Source: Selaginella moellendorffii (lineage: Eukaryota > Streptophyta > Lycopodiopsida > Selaginellales > Selaginellaceae). Taken from it: a DNA stretch of 64,000 nucleotides. The stretch covers positions 1,072,235 through 1,136,234 of the forward strand of contig NW_003314319.1 of assembly GCF_000143415.4 (NCBI RefSeq), written 5' to 3'. The notes under the pieces were generated by a model, which did no database searches, was not told where the DNA came from, and worked only from the letters and a program-made list of their open reading frames with translations. The position numbers and the translations under genes are program-made. This document shows positions 63,917 to 64,000 of this stretch, one piece after another. Within the stretch, counting starts at the first letter, position 1. Each line of letters starts with the position of its first letter.

Positions 63917-64000
63917 ATACTACTCTTCAATTTCCGGAAATCAACACAGTATTACTTTTTATTTTGATGTGGTCAAGGTGATGCACAGTACCTATTTACA
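63917..64000 (-). repeat. Restart of palindrome edge
   Basis: Repeats 63570-63650 (CTACTCTTCAATTTCC ... GATGTGGTCAAGGTGATGCA). It is the complement of the sequence at about 12245-12325, so the mirror probably resumes here and goes on beyond the window. Confidence 0.7.

Overview
The window is nuclear DNA of a land plant, most likely a lycophyte of the Selaginella moellendorffii type. The reasons are very short spliceosomal introns (about 50-75 nt) in every real gene, an intronless PPR gene of the plant-organelle type, telo-box promoter motifs and abundant Ty3/gypsy and Ty1/copia debris. The species is inferred, not proven.

Positions 1-6300 are an ordinary compact gene island. In order it holds the 5' part of a mitochondrial branched-chain 2-oxoacid dehydrogenase E1-beta gene (minus strand, running off the left edge); a 138-bp bidirectional promoter; a ZNF593/Bud20 ribosome-biogenesis zinc-finger gene (plus); a seven-exon TSPO/MBR gene (minus); a small spliced gene for a secreted six-cysteine peptide (plus); and a PPR gene (plus). 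A broken aspartic-protease gene (minus) ends the island at about 6.9 kb.

From about 6.9 kb to the right edge almost everything is repeat. A module A (about 4 kb) occurs as A1 (7560-12300, plus), A2 (29600-33500, minus) and A3 (36361-46200, plus, split by a retrotransposon). A 17-kb module B lies between A1 and A2 and returns inverted at 46200-63570. Together these make a giant imperfect palindrome: left arm about 12213-33500, spacer about 33501-37230, right arm about 37231-63680. The arms share the same gypsy corpse, the same minisatellites and the same captured host-gene pieces. They differ by a 96-bp minisatellite unit, a 6-bp indel, scattered substitutions and one late 5.09-kb gypsy insertion in the right arm.

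Six fragments of a host gene for the GPI-transamidase subunit PIG-T/Gpi16 are spread through the repeats, two of them still carrying a 56-nt intron, so capture was at the DNA level. Other captured or unidentified spliced pieces (X, Y, an aspartic-protease-like piece, several unassigned ORFs) travel with them. The late gypsy insertion is flanked by a 5-bp target duplication but has different LTRs at its two ends, contains a 393-bp TRIM-like unit, a 137-bp internal duplication, a mutated reverse-transcriptase active site and a 100-N assembly gap.

The left-hand genes work independently: mitochondrial amino-acid catabolism, 60S ribosome maturation, membrane tetrapyrrole/lipid binding, secreted peptide, organellar RNA processing. 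Nothing in the repeat region looks like an intact host gene.
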